A DNA stretch of 64,000 nt from a virus: IMG/VR virus record IMGVR_UViG_3300023174_000033, positions 186,001-250,000 of that record; one strand, written 5' to 3'. The notes under the pieces are model-generated. The model had not been told where the DNA came from and searched no databases. It saw nothing but the letters and a program-made list of their open reading frames with translations. Each line of letters starts with the position of its first letter. Positions within the stretch are counted from its first letter, which is position 1. A program made the position numbers and the translations under genes. This document shows positions 37,232 through 46,984 of this stretch, piece by piece.

Positions 37232-38164
37232 TTATAGTGGTAAGTTATATCCACCAAATTTTTCTATGTATTCCGTGATTGGAGTTCCGTACCCATCTTT
37301 GGTCACAATTCCATGGTCTAGGAATTTTTTCACGTTAGATGGTCCTAACAAGTGAGCGCCAGCTAGTAGACCAGATTTAGTTATCTTAACACCTTTCTTG
37401 GTTTTCCCAACCCACTTATCAATATAATCTCCTAAATAAGCTTTATTATTTTTGAGGAGTTGTTTCATAGCCAAGTCTTGCTTATGTTCTGGCCAAAAGT
37501 CGGTCCCTTTATTACTGAATTTAGATTTGAAAAAATTATAGTCAGCCTCAGTTTTCACCAGTCCAAAGTTTTTCGGCCAAAATGTTTTGATTCGTGACTT
37601 ATATTGATCTTCGGTTTCTCCTGGTTGTTTTTTCAAAATGTCTCTCAAAGCAACTTCACCGAATTGATATTTACCCATATATCCCAAACTATTTATAGTA
37701 TCAGCTCTTCCGGTTGATTCCTTATCAGCCATAGCTTTTAGGAATTTTTTCGCACTACCACTAATCGGTGCATTGTATTTCACAACATCCTCCGATTCAC
37801 CTTCTTCTTCTTCAATCCAAGAATCTGGTAAAGATTCATCCATTGATCTTTGATATAATTCTTCAGCGGAAACTACTGTGTCTTGTGGAATCATCCCAAT
37901 CAATTCTTGCTTGGTGAAATGATGCTTAGCTGCTAAAAGACCTATCACAAAAATAAGAACTTTAGGATTTGCTTTGAAATATCTAAATATTTTAACAGCG
38001 ACGGTTGTGAGAAACCTATCTCCTTTTTTAGCAGCTTCTTCTATGTAGTGGAATATCTTCTCACTAAGTTCCTCCCAATCAAAACCTTCGTTCAATCTTT
38101 CAAAATGATTTTGCCAGTTTTTCAATTCTTCTTGGATTAAAAAGTCAGTGTAATTATTAATCAT
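37232..38164 (-). CDS. Transglycosylase/lysozyme-like protein with targeting-like N-terminus
   Basis: 310 residues from the ATG at 38164 (MINNYTDFLIQE|E); a longer start 15 codons upstream encodes an AT-rich leader and is rejected. The N-terminus fits the putative capsid-targeting pattern with an IQE site. A hydrophobic segment near residues 65-80 (PKVLIFVIGLLAAKHHF) could cross a membrane. The region ADKESTGRADTINSLGYMGKYQFGEVALRDI near residues 150-180 matches the E-S-G...GxxGxYQF signature of lysozyme-like transglycosylases, with a catalytic Glu in KES. It would cut peptidoglycan. Entry (virion-borne) or lysis roles are both possible; a packaged enzyme would favour entry. Confidence 0.65.
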   Translation of the reverse strand: MINNYTDFLIQEELKNWQNHFERLNEGFDWEELSEKIFHYIEEAAKKGDRFLTTVAVKIFRYFKANPKVLIFVIGLLAAKHHFTKQELIGMIPQDTVVSAEELYQRSMDESLPDSWIEEEEGESEDVVKYNAPISGSAKKFLKAMADKESTGRADTINSLGYMGKYQFGEVALRDILKKQPGETEDQYKSRIKTFWPKNFGLVKTEADYNFFKSKFSNKGTDFWPEHKQDLAMKQLLKNNKAYLGDYIDKWVGKTKKGVKITKSGLLAGAHLLGPSNVKKFLDHGIVTKDGYGTPITEYIEKFGGYNLPL

Positions 38165-38190
38165 ACAAATATATATAAGATTATTGAAAT

Positions 38191-38223
38191 AAAAAAGGAC
38201 TCTAATCAAAAGAGTCCTTTTTT
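38191..38223 (-). terminator. Intrinsic terminator downstream of nrdA
   Basis: Perfect 13-bp inverted repeat (AAAAAAGGACTCT / AGAGTCCTTTTTT) with a 7-nt loop, between the nrdA stop and the next minus-strand gene. The A/T tracts on both sides make it usable in either direction. Confidence 0.85.
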
Positions 38224-38243
38224 AACTTTAGAAAAAAACATAA

Positions 38244-40802
38244 TTATCCAGAGCACGAAATGCAAGAATCTGGATCATCCAAGGAACAACTGATTTCAGA
38301 TAACATTTCTTCTTGTGTCTTAACTGCAACTTCTTCTTTCTGAACTGTGAACTTCACCGCATCGGCCGCAGACTTTGTCCTCAAGTAGTACATACCTGTT
38401 TTTAAGTTGTATTTATTGTCTCTGTAAAATTTTGGACTCCCATCTTTATCGTATGTAATTTCAATACCATCCCCATTTGGTATAATTGTCTCACCATTTG
38501 GACCGGATAAAAAGGATCTTCTTCCCCATCCATAAAAGTGCATTGAAGTTAGTTTAGCAAAGTTTACATTTTCCATGAAGATATTCATTGATTGTGTTTG
38601 GTCTATGAAAGCTCCTCTGTCAGCAGCTAGTTCAATCACATCTTTTTGTTTTACCTCCCAAACGGTTTTGAAAATCTCCTTTAGATTTGTTGGTATTTCT
38701 GGAATGTTTTGAACTGAACCATTTTGATTCATAATTTTTGATTTTATAGAATCTGTCCAAATACCTAATTTAACTAATTCTTTCACAAGATATTTGTTTA
38801 CACAAATAAATTCTCCAGATATAACACGCCTTACATAGAGATTTGAAGTTTGTGCTTCGCATGAAGCTTCATTTCCTAAAATTGATGCGGTTGATGCGGT
38901 TGGCATTATACAAGTTGTTAGTGAATTTCTAACACCCCACTTTTGAATGTCTTCTCTTAATTTTTTCCAATCCCATCTATCAGATGTGGTTGCTCCCCAT
39001 AAATCAAATTGAAATTTTCCTTGAGAGATTGGACTTCCTTGGTAAGTTGCATAAGCACCTTTTTCTTTTGCCAAATCACAAGACGCTCTCATTGATGCAA
39101 AGTAAATTGTTTCAAAAATCTGTTTGTTTAGAGATTTTGCTTCAGTTGAGTCGTAAGAAACACCAGTCAAGAAGAAAACATCTGCTAGACCTTGTACTCC
39201 CAATCCAATTGGTCTGTGTAGCACGTTTGAAAACTTTGCGGCCTTTGAGGGGTAGTAATTAACATCAATTACATTATTTAAATTTACAACTGCCTGATAA
39301 GTAACATCATAAAGTTTATTATAATTATAAGTCTTATTTTTATTTACAAACTTTGTTAAAGATATTGATGCTAGGTTACAAACAGCAGTTTCATTAACCA
39401 ACTCTTCTCCATAAAATTCACCAAGTCCTAAAGACTCCAAAAGTTCTTTATTGTTTAGAATCTCCTTCTGTGTTTTGGTCACACCAGTGGCTTCTACAAT
39501 TTCAGCACACAAATTAGATGATTTTATGATACCGATATTTTTTTGATTGGATTTTTCATTGATAGAATCTTTATAAAGAATATATGGTGTTCCTGTTTCA
39601 ATCTGTGATTCAAGAATCTTATTCCATAAGTCCCTAGCTTTCACAGTTTTTTTACCATACCCTCTTGATTCATAATCTAGATATAAAGTATTGAACTCAT
39701 CACCATAGGTTTCATTCAAACCAGGACATTCGTGTGGACACATTAAAGTCCAATCTTCATCCAAATCAACTCTTTTCATGAAAATGTCATTAGTCCAAAG
39801 TGCTAAAAATAAATCTCTAGCCCTCAATTCTTCCTTACCTTGATTTTTACGTAGATCTAAAAAATCATAAATATCAGCGTGCCAAGGCTCCAAATAAATC
39901 GCGATTGAGCCCTTACGCTTCCCACCACCTTGGTCAACCGCTCTTGCGGTCTCATTATAAATTTTTAGGAATGGGATAATACCATTTGAAGTGCCGTTAG
40001 TTCCAGCAATATAAGTATTCTTGGACCTTACTTTATTGAAGCTAATTCCAATACCCCCAGCATTTTTAGATATCTGTGCTGATTCTTTTAGTGTGTTGAA
40101 GATTCCCTCAATTGAATCATCTTCAACATCTAATAAGAAACAAGATGAAAGTTGGGGTCTATTAGTTCCAGAATTAAAAAGAGTAGGGGTGGCGTGTGTA
40201 TAGTATCCTTCCGAAAGAAGATTATAAGTTTCAACCACCTTTTCAATATTATCTCCCCAAATTTGGATAGCAGTCCTCATATACATATATTGAGGTCTTT
40301 CTGCTACTTTCCCATTTAGTTTCAGGAGATAACTTCTTTCTAACACCTTGTATCCGAAATAGTCAAAATTGTGATCTCTTGAGTGAACGATAGCTGAATT
40401 AAGTTGGTCCGCATATTTCATAACTAATTTATAAAATGATTCAGAAACTACTGGAGAGCTTTTTCTTGTTTTCGGATCAACGTAATTGAACAAGTCCTTC
40501 ACAGTTTCAGAGAAACTTTTTTTAGTTTCTTTGTGGAGAGAAGTGATGGCAATTCTCGCGGCGAGCGTTGCGTAATCAGGATGCTTAACAGTCAATGCGG
40601 CAGCTGTCTCCATTGAAAGTGTATCCAAAACTCTAGTTTCTATGTCTGGTGTGATTCCCTCAATAACTTTTTGAGCAACGTCAAAGGATTGGATCCACTT
40701 TGAATCAAGTCCATAAGTTTGTTGATTAATTCTATCCAATATTTTATCGAGCATTAGAGGCTCTTTTTTACCATTCCTTTTTGTTACTTTTATGTTCATC
40801 AT
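38244..40802 (-). CDS. nrdA: Class Ia ribonucleotide reductase, large (alpha) subunit
   Basis: 852 residues. An N-terminal ATP-cone (MNIKVTKRNGKKEPLMLDKILDRI) is followed by the alpha/beta barrel. Signatures: SSCFLLDVEDDSIEGIF (active-site Cys), SSNLCAEIVEATG (Asn-Cys-Glu radical/catalytic loop) and ETAVCNLASISLTKF (partner Cys). The C-terminus DPDSCISCSG carries the redox CxxC that accepts electrons from thioredoxin or glutaredoxin. It reduces ribonucleoside diphosphates for phage DNA synthesis. No intein or frameshift is apparent. The small subunit gene (nrdB) is not in this window, so it must lie elsewhere or come from the host. Two adjacent ATGs (40802 and 40799) could serve as start. Confidence 0.97.
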   Translation of the reverse strand: MMNIKVTKRNGKKEPLMLDKILDRINQQTYGLDSKWIQSFDVAQKVIEGITPDIETRVLDTLSMETAAALTVKHPDYATLAARIAITSLHKETKKSFSETVKDLFNYVDPKTRKSSPVVSESFYKLVMKYADQLNSAIVHSRDHNFDYFGYKVLERSYLLKLNGKVAERPQYMYMRTAIQIWGDNIEKVVETYNLLSEGYYTHATPTLFNSGTNRPQLSSCFLLDVEDDSIEGIFNTLKESAQISKNAGGIGISFNKVRSKNTYIAGTNGTSNGIIPFLKIYNETARAVDQGGGKRKGSIAIYLEPWHADIYDFLDLRKNQGKEELRARDLFLALWTNDIFMKRVDLDEDWTLMCPHECPGLNETYGDEFNTLYLDYESRGYGKKTVKARDLWNKILESQIETGTPYILYKDSINEKSNQKNIGIIKSSNLCAEIVEATGVTKTQKEILNNKELLESLGLGEFYGEELVNETAVCNLASISLTKFVNKNKTYNYNKLYDVTYQAVVNLNNVIDVNYYPSKAAKFSNVLHRPIGLGVQGLADVFFLTGVSYDSTEAKSLNKQIFETIYFASMRASCDLAKEKGAYATYQGSPISQGKFQFDLWGATTSDRWDWKKLREDIQKWGVRNSLTTCIMPTASTASILGNEASCEAQTSNLYVRRVISGEFICVNKYLVKELVKLGIWTDSIKSKIMNQNGSVQNIPEIPTNLKEIFKTVWEVKQKDVIELAADRGAFIDQTQSMNIFMENVNFAKLTSMHFYGWGRRSFLSGPNGETIIPNGDGIEITYDKDGSPKFYRDNKYNLKTGMYYLRTKSAADAVKFTVQKEEVAVKTQEEMLSEISCSLDDPDSCISCSG

Positions 40803-40908
40803 CTATAGCTTTTAATTTTTTCGTAAGAGTATATATATGGTCCGATTTTAAAGGTTTGTATCAGACCGAAAAAAATTTGAGATTTTTTATTGACCAAATA
40901 ATATTTTT

Positions 40909-41832
40909 TTATAAGAAGTCAATATTATTTAATTTGTTTAAATTATACTTAAATTTGGTGTTATTGAGTATTTGTGTAACATAATCTATGGTTATATCAT
41001 AGACCCTTTCATAAGAATCAACTCTGAATACATAACTCTCATAGTCAACTTCTACCACAACACCGGTTATGTGTATTGGATTTTCTAATTGATCAAAAGG
41101 ATCGGGGTGTAAAAATTCAATTTCTGTACCGATGTGAATATTTCTATTTCTTAATTCTTTTGAGTAGTGTTGTTTTCCAATATGATCTTGTAGTTCGGTA
41201 ATTATCATATTCCTCCATTTATTATCTAAAAGTTTAAACATATTAAATAAGTTATCGGAAAAGTAAACAGCTAATTCATTGAATAATTCAACATTTGTAA
41301 AATTGTCATCTTTGAGATTTGATTTGAGTAAGAAATAATAATGGTTGAAATCAGAACGGGACGGCTTTCTGCGATTATTCATGAAGTTTAAATCAGTCTT
41401 TTCTGCTAGAACTTCATAGACTCTCTCCTTAATTCTTTTTTCTTTAATATAATTTTCGTTATCAACTGATTCATGCCAGTAAATTGAAGATTTATCAACT
41501 TCAAATGTTTCATTGAAAGATCCAATGTTTTCATAGTGATCCTCTGTTAAGGGGTCTTCTTTTCTACCCTTGAATATTGAATCGTAATTTAAACTGTGTT
41601 TTTTGTGTATTGAATGTTTAGAGAAAACCGCATCATCCGTATTTGATTCACTTGAGATTTGTTCAACTTCTGATTTATCTTCAGTTTGAATTTCATCATC
41701 ATCTATAAATTCCTCTTCTATAATTTCATCGTCAACTTCTAAAATAATATCTTCAAAATCTTGTTCAGATTCTTCCGTGAAATTTTCTTCATTTTGAGGC
41801 TCATCTTCTAGGTTGAGTTCTTTGTTCTCCAT
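40909..41832 (-). CDS. Acidic protein upstream in the replication operon, unknown
   Basis: 307 residues. The first ~75 residues are extremely acidic (FEDIILEVDDEIIEEEFIDD) and probably disordered. From ~145 there is a folded helical domain (SDFNHYYFLLKSNLKDDNF, FNELAVYFSDNLFNMFKLL). Residues ~230-290 form a small beta domain (GTEIEFLHPDPFDQLENPIH, then GVVVEVDYESYVFRVD). It lies 16 bp downstream of the replicative helicase gene. A helicase-loader or ssDNA-related role would fit the position, but no motif shows it. Confidence 0.55.
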   Translation of the reverse strand: MENKELNLEDEPQNEENFTEESEQDFEDIILEVDDEIIEEEFIDDDEIQTEDKSEVEQISSESNTDDAVFSKHSIHKKHSLNYDSIFKGRKEDPLTEDHYENIGSFNETFEVDKSSIYWHESVDNENYIKEKRIKERVYEVLAEKTDLNFMNNRRKPSRSDFNHYYFLLKSNLKDDNFTNVELFNELAVYFSDNLFNMFKLLDNKWRNMIITELQDHIGKQHYSKELRNRNIHIGTEIEFLHPDPFDQLENPIHITGVVVEVDYESYVFRVDSYERVYDITIDYVTQILNNTKFKYNLNKLNNIDFL

Positions 41833-41848
41833 CTTTACTTGTTTTTTT

Positions 41849-43183
41849 TTAAATATCTAAAAATTGATCATTTTCAAGTGTTAGATATGTTGGGTTCAAA
41901 TCCAACTTTACTTGGGATTTCAAAAAATCTCCATCCCTCTGTTTAAGCAATTTGAACCTATAAATATTCTGTCTTCTCATTTCTTCCGTTCTAATGATAC
42001 CAAAAAAAGTATCACAAGTTTCAACAATAGCCTTTGATTCTGGTACAGATTCTAAAGTTAAATCAGCAGAATTCCAAGCATCTTTAGCTAATTGAACCGC
42101 GGTAATGATGGGGAAGTTCCATTTGGCCGCTAAAGCTCTCAATCCCTCGGCTACATATTTTCCCTTTGTGTATAAATTATCACCACCAGAATTTCTAGGC
42201 AAAGCGATCAAAGCAATATAGTCTACAACCAATAAATGTATTTTTATACCTTTTTTCTCTTTGAGTTTTTGTATATAATTATCAATGTCAGATATCTGAA
42301 CTGTACCAGCTGCCCAAAATTTAGTTATTATTTTTCCTATTTTTTTATCAAATAAATCGGCACCTGAGGCAGACTTACTTAAAGAAGCAATTTTTTTCCT
42401 TATCATTTCAGTATCTTTTGATAATCTGTCATAATCATTAATTGGTATTGATAATCTCATTGATCCCAATCTTTTCATTACCTTTTTTTCAGACATTTCC
42501 AGCGTAACATATAATACATTATATCCCAAGTTAGCTGTTCTGACTGCAAAGTTTTGCATCCATAAACTTTTACCAGCATTAGACATTCCCATGATTATGT
42601 TAAGAGTTTGTACATCCCAACCTCCACCTAGTATATGATCTAAACTTGTGAATCCGGTTTGAACTTTGAACTTTGAGGAATCTTGTAAGTGTTGCTCGGG
42701 ATCGTCAAAATCAGATCCTAAATCTTCATCATCAGAAGCAAAGTCAGTTTTGGCCATGTTGTCAACAATAGTTCTTATTTTGTTAGCAGCTTCCATAACT
42801 TCATCAAATTCACTTATTTGATCCAAATTTCTAGTTTCGTCAATTATGTCAACGGTACCACTTTTTAATTTATTGGTCAGTATCCAAGCATTCATTTTTG
42901 GAACAATAAAATTCTTTTCGTCGTAGTCTAAAAGATTAACTGTCAGCATTGACTTTAAGATGTCTTTGGTTATCAAACCATCTTTATCTTCTAATTGAAC
43001 CATTTCCAAAATTTGTTTTGGGTGTGGAACTTCTGCTTCAGTATTTTTCTGAAAGTATTTCTTGATTATATTATAAACGAATTGAATCTCTTGATTTTTA
43101 TAAAATTGCGGTTCCACGATTGAAAAATATTTTTTATTTTTCAGAATGTAAGCGAAAAATATCTTTTCTAGGGAGATTGTCAT
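41849..43183 (-). CDS. Replicative DNA helicase, DnaB/gp41-like
   Basis: 444 residues, similar in length to T4 gp41. Walker A is GMSNAGKS near residue 195 (TLNIIMGMSNAGKSLWMQNFA), followed by VLYVTLEMSEKKVMKR, typical of RecA-type DnaB helicases. Walker B is HLLVVDYIALIA near residue 315. FPIITAVQLAKDAW is the sensor-type motif. A helical N-terminal domain of ~150 residues precedes the ATPase. It would unwind the fork 5'-3' as a hexamer. Its neighbours include the acidic protein, NrdA and, further right, the polymerase. Confidence 0.92.
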   Translation of the reverse strand: MTISLEKIFFAYILKNKKYFSIVEPQFYKNQEIQFVYNIIKKYFQKNTEAEVPHPKQILEMVQLEDKDGLITKDILKSMLTVNLLDYDEKNFIVPKMNAWILTNKLKSGTVDIIDETRNLDQISEFDEVMEAANKIRTIVDNMAKTDFASDDEDLGSDFDDPEQHLQDSSKFKVQTGFTSLDHILGGGWDVQTLNIIMGMSNAGKSLWMQNFAVRTANLGYNVLYVTLEMSEKKVMKRLGSMRLSIPINDYDRLSKDTEMIRKKIASLSKSASGADLFDKKIGKIITKFWAAGTVQISDIDNYIQKLKEKKGIKIHLLVVDYIALIALPRNSGGDNLYTKGKYVAEGLRALAAKWNFPIITAVQLAKDAWNSADLTLESVPESKAIVETCDTFFGIIRTEEMRRQNIYRFKLLKQRDGDFLKSQVKLDLNPTYLTLENDQFLDI

Positions 43184-43254
43184 CGTATAAAAATTTGTAA
43201 AATATATACGAAGGAAAGTACATTAAGTTTAATAAATAGCGTTTTTGCATAGAC

Positions 43255-44004
43255 TTACTGTTCCTTGATCAATTTATTGCCGTCAGAGTCAATATGTCCT
43301 AAATCCTCAACATCAGACAGTATTGTATCCTTTGGAGATTTATTTTTGGTGTGATTTTTTATAAAGTCTAAAATAGTTTTACCTGATATAGTAGCAACGC
43401 CAGTAGCTAATGATATGAGATTTCCAGATAAGTTTTCTGGTGTTATGTGATAAGTTCCAACCAAAGAGGAAATTGCATTCATTACTGGTTGTAGGATTGC
43501 AGTGTAGGCAAACATATCAATAATATTATTTAAAGCAACCCCAAATAATTTTTGGAATTTTTTAATGAATAGAAATATTGATTGGAAACATTTTATCAAT
43601 TTATCAATTAATATTCTCGGATTTCCAAATTTCATTTGGATTTCCGCGTTCAACTTATGTTTAATATCCTCTGCCGGTATAGGTGGATTTCTGTTATTTT
43701 CCAAATAGATTATTGATAACATAGTTATGCAGAGTAAAACTATATCTTCTTGTGATGGTCTTATTTCCAATTCCATGTTTTCAATTAATTTGAAAACGAT
43801 CGGATACATTAATTTTACCCCAGTTCCAAAGGTTAACACTAAACTCATGTTGAATCCGAACTTATTAAGAATTGACTTTATTACATCAGAAAGATGATTT
43901 TCTTCACCAGATTCATGTAAAATTTCTGAATCTATCTCATTGAGAAAATTGTAAGCTATTTCTTGCCAATTTTGATAATCAGAAAATTTTAAAATATTAT
44001 TCAT
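43255..44004 (-). CDS. Membrane protein with targeting-like N-terminus
   Basis: 249 residues from the ATG at 44004 (MNNILKFSDYQNWQEIAYNFLNE|I); a longer start 17 codons upstream translates promoter-like AT-rich DNA. Hydrophobic segments appear near residues 50-75 (GFNMSLVLTFGTGVKLMYPIVF), 80-97 (DIVLLCITMLSIIYL) and 150-200. The N-terminus has the F-L-N-E motif of the putative targeting set. Upstream, the divergent gene at 44074 also starts with such a peptide. Function unknown; a membrane protein packaged in the head would be unusual. Confidence 0.5.
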   Translation of the reverse strand: MNNILKFSDYQNWQEIAYNFLNEIDSEILHESGEENHLSDVIKSILNKFGFNMSLVLTFGTGVKLMYPIVFKLIENMELEIRPSQEDIVLLCITMLSIIYLENNRNPPIPAEDIKHKLNAEIQMKFGNPRILIDKLIKCFQSIFLFIKKFQKLFGVALNNIIDMFAYTAILQPVMNAISSLVGTYHITPENLSGNLISLATGVATISGKTILDFIKNHTKNKSPKDTILSDVEDLGHIDSDGNKLIKEQ

Positions 44005-44038
44005 AGATATGAAATATATATAAAAAATCAAATTAAAA

Positions 44039-44050
44039 TTTAATATATAA
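44039..44050 (+). promoter_or_regulatory. TTTAATATATAA motif, putative promoter
   Basis: Recurrent motif 23 nt upstream of the ATG at 44074. Confidence 0.45.
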
Positions 44051-44073
44051 TACAAATATTATAATTATTTCTT

Positions 44074-44586
44074 ATGAAACATCTTAAAACTTTTGAATTC
44101 TTCTCCTTTGGTCAACCAGATATGGGTAGAGAAGAAGACGACGATAACGTTTACCTCTCACATGAGTCTGAAGAGGAAATTACTGTACCACCTTTTGGAG
44201 AAGAAGAGGGAGAAGGATGTGAATCCTGTGGTTGTGAAGAATGTGAATGTGGTTCACCAAATTCTGGACAAATGGGATATCCAAATAAATGGTCTGGTGA
44301 AGAAGAGGAGGAGGAAGAAATGATGCCATCTGAAATGGAGATTATGAAATTCGAGGCAAAGAAAACCTCTAAAAAAGCTAAACCAGATTTCTTAGATTTA
44401 GATAAAGATGGTGATAAAAAAGAAACTATGAAGAAAGCTGCTGCTGATAAGAAGAAATCAGAGAAGGGTAAAGATTCAAAAGATGCTAAAAAAGATGAAA
44501 AGGCCCCAAAAGGTAAACTTTCAAAAGCACAGGAAAAACTACCACCGGCTCTAAAAAAGGCAATAGCTCAAGGAGTAAGAGATTAA
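44074..44586 (+). CDS. Low-complexity acidic/Lys-rich protein with Cys cluster
   Basis: 170 residues. It starts MKHLKTFEFFSFG, similar to the targeting-like set but without a clear (I/L)xE site. An acidic stretch leads to a Cys cluster (CESCGCEECECG, residues ~49-60). Next come another acidic stretch, a DLDKDGDKKE loop that resembles an EF-hand, and a Lys/Ala-rich basic tail. The charge segregation and small size resemble internal head proteins. The Cys cluster might bind zinc. No family is recognised. Confidence 0.55.
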   Translation: MKHLKTFEFFSFGQPDMGREEDDDNVYLSHESEEEITVPPFGEEEGEGCESCGCEECECGSPNSGQMGYPNKWSGEEEEEEEMMPSEMEIMKFEAKKTSKKAKPDFLDLDKDGDKKETMKKAAADKKKSEKGKDSKDAKKDEKAPKGKLSKAQEKLPPALKKAIAQGVRD

Positions 44587-44590
44587 AATA

Positions 44591-44617
44591 AAAAATCATC
44601 CTAAACGGATGATTTTT
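44591..44617. terminator. Bidirectional terminator between convergent genes
   Basis: ATCATCC / GGATGAT stem with a 5-nt loop, flanked by A and T runs. The minus-strand helicase stop codon overlaps it. Confidence 0.75.
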
Positions 44618-46277
44618 TTTTCACATTAACATCTACTTTATTTATTGAGTCTAAAAACCACTTTGGAAAATAGTTTGAACTAAACCTTAACAAGTCGGAA
44701 AAAGACCCATCCAATATTATAGTATCCGCCCAATCAGTTTTACTCCTTATAGATCTACCACACATTTGTAAAAGACCAGCTACCGTCTTCCAAGAATACC
44801 ATTCTGGGTTATTCTTTTGCCTTAATTTGTTTTTCTGTGAATTTAAACTTGGATAGGGGATTTTTGAAATAACCTGAAACCTACTTTTTTCATGGTCAAA
44901 TGAAACCCCAGTGGCGACAGAAGGACTAACAAATACAAAAGGGTCTTTACTATCCATGTGTAGTTTAAGCATTTCATCTCTCGTTGAAGAATCGTGAAAT
45001 AAAAGTCTTGAATTCTCAACATCACGTTTTATCCATTCGGAAAGTTCAAACGAATTTGTGTGGATTATCCCTTTTTGCATCTCATACTTTTTTAATATCT
45101 TATGTAAGTAGGGAACATAATTTTTGAAAGTCTCTTCCTTTTTTGTAAAAGACATTTTGCCCAAAGGCATATAATAAACTTTACGGTTTTCTTGCTCAAA
45201 AGGTGAGTCAACTGAATAATAAACACTTCGGTCTGGATCAAGACCATTCAATTCTGAAAAGAGTTTTTTGTCCAAGATTGTCCCAGACATTAGAATTACC
45301 ACATCGTAATTGGACCAAACATATTTGTCCAAGTAATCATAAGCCCAAATTGGCTCAAGAGATAATTCTTTTTGTTTTGTTTTTTCGTTATAATTTGATT
45401 CTAAAACCCAATTATCTGGATTCGCATCATATTCCTTTAGAAAGATATCAATTTTGATTAGATATTGTTTCAAGTCTGAAATTATCTGCATCATTTTGAC
45501 ATCTTTGTTTGGACTATTTGTAAGAGTGGATATTTTTAGATCTCTTTTATCGGATGTTATATCTCTATTTGGGACCATTGAACCATCAATAGTTGCTATT
45601 GTAGTCTTTATTTCATTGTTGAAATATTTTAAAAACTCAATATAATTTTCAATTGACTTTACTTTTGATAGGGCTTTTACTATTTGATACTCATTGGTAA
45701 ATTTCAAACGCTTAACTAATGACTCTGTTATCTTGATTGTGATAAAGTCACTCATTACATCATCAAATTCATGACATTCGTCAACTATTAAAACGTTTGA
45801 TTCTCTTTGTTCAAACATTTTTTGATTATAGATTGCGTAAATAAGATATAGATGGAAATTTGTGAGACTAACTTTACCCCCCCAATACCCATTTTTTGAT
45901 TCATCATATGGGCAAAAATCACAAGTGGTTTTATTGAGACGATTAAATTCTTTACCATTCGAGCAAGATGTTGAATAAGATTTACAAGAGTAATTTTCTT
46001 TCCCCTTTAGATTTTTTATTGATTCGTATGTCACATCGTATTGGTCTTGTAGGATTTTACCAGCGGTTATAATATCAACCTTGGCACTCTTATCAACTTT
46101 TGATGTGTACCAATCTGAAATCATCATAGCCAAGTGGCTTTTTCCACTACCAACCGGCATATTCATCAAATAGAATTTCGTACTTGGTGATTCACTATGA
46201 GTCTTCATAATAAATTCTAGAGCCTCGTTCTGTTCAGCTCTTGGGGTATATTTGATAAGGTCTTTTTTTAACGACAT
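44601..46277 (-). CDS. XPD/DinG-like superfamily 2 DNA helicase
   Basis: 558 residues. Walker A MPVGSGKSHLAMMISDW is near residue 40 and the DEAH-type motif II VLIVDECHEFDD near residue 175. Motif VI is LLQMCGRSIRSKTDWAD near residue 515. Between motifs I and II are four Cys (CKSYSTSC...TTCDFC, ~100-125), placed like the Fe-S cluster ligands of XPD/DinG helicases. Motif V-like FVSPSVATGVSFDHEKS is also visible. It probably unwinds DNA or D-loops in repair or recombination-dependent replication. Iron-sulfur binding is inferred from Cys position. Confidence 0.82.
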   Translation of the reverse strand: MSLKKDLIKYTPRAEQNEALEFIMKTHSESPSTKFYLMNMPVGSGKSHLAMMISDWYTSKVDKSAKVDIITAGKILQDQYDVTYESIKNLKGKENYSCKSYSTSCSNGKEFNRLNKTTCDFCPYDESKNGYWGGKVSLTNFHLYLIYAIYNQKMFEQRESNVLIVDECHEFDDVMSDFITIKITESLVKRLKFTNEYQIVKALSKVKSIENYIEFLKYFNNEIKTTIATIDGSMVPNRDITSDKRDLKISTLTNSPNKDVKMMQIISDLKQYLIKIDIFLKEYDANPDNWVLESNYNEKTKQKELSLEPIWAYDYLDKYVWSNYDVVILMSGTILDKKLFSELNGLDPDRSVYYSVDSPFEQENRKVYYMPLGKMSFTKKEETFKNYVPYLHKILKKYEMQKGIIHTNSFELSEWIKRDVENSRLLFHDSSTRDEMLKLHMDSKDPFVFVSPSVATGVSFDHEKSRFQVISKIPYPSLNSQKNKLRQKNNPEWYSWKTVAGLLQMCGRSIRSKTDWADTIILDGSFSDLLRFSSNYFPKWFLDSINKVDVNVKKKSSV

Positions 46278-46324
46278 AGTGGTTATATGTTTTTACTAAA
46301 TTTAGTTTTTGAATATATACTTGG

Positions 46325-46984
46325 ATGAAATATCTCAAGCTTTTTGAAAATTTTGGCACCAATGACACCCTTTATATCTTTGATTTTGATGATACATTGG
46401 TGGATACACCTAGTTTTGAAGAGTTGGCTATACAATATTTGACTGAAAGTCAGAACATTGGAGATTTGATAAAAAGATCTTTACAATTTGTTAATAAAGA
46501 ACAGAAAGACTTGAAGATTGAAAATGGTAGGATATACATTGAAGATCCAAATCAAACTATTGATCCAAAGGGTAATTGGGTTAGAAAGGGGTTGAGAGTT
46601 TATATGGTCACTCCAAACGTTTATCACTTTTTAGATATTTCACTACCGACAAAAGTAAAAGAACTTTCTGAACTATATAAACAAGTCCAAAATAAGTCAA
46701 TTGTAACAGGCAGAATGGTTGACTTGAAAGAAAAAGTAATAGAATCATTGGAAAAATTTGGATTAGAATTACCTAATCATGGTTTGTTTTGTTATCCATC
46801 AAAAGATGATAGAACAGATAGAGTTGCTGAATGGAAAGCTAAAACTATAGTTCAACTTCTAAAAGATACTGGGTTTAAAAAAGCTAAGTTCTATGATGAT
46901 AAACCAAAATGGGTTAAGAAAGTAGTAACAGCAGTAAGAACAGAATTACCAGAGGTTGAATTTGAAGGTATAAGAGTTCATTAA
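46325..46984 (+). CDS. HAD-superfamily phosphatase with targeting-like N-terminus
   Basis: 219 residues. It starts MKYLKLFE|N, a short targeting-like peptide with an LFE site. TLYIFDFDDTLVDTPSFEEL carries the catalytic DxDxT nucleophile motif (DFDDT). SIVTGRMVDLKEKV supplies motif II (Thr), and KFYDDKPKWVKKV the motif III/IV acidic pair. It belongs to the HAD hydrolases, of the group often annotated in phages as 5'-nucleotidase or RNA-repair-like phosphatase. Substrate unknown. The stop overlaps the convergent polymerase gene by TTAA. Confidence 0.75.
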   Translation: MKYLKLFENFGTNDTLYIFDFDDTLVDTPSFEELAIQYLTESQNIGDLIKRSLQFVNKEQKDLKIENGRIYIEDPNQTIDPKGNWVRKGLRVYMVTPNVYHFLDISLPTKVKELSELYKQVQNKSIVTGRMVDLKEKVIESLEKFGLELPNHGLFCYPSKDDRTDRVAEWKAKTIVQLLKDTGFKKAKFYDDKPKWVKKVVTAVRTELPEVEFEGIRVH

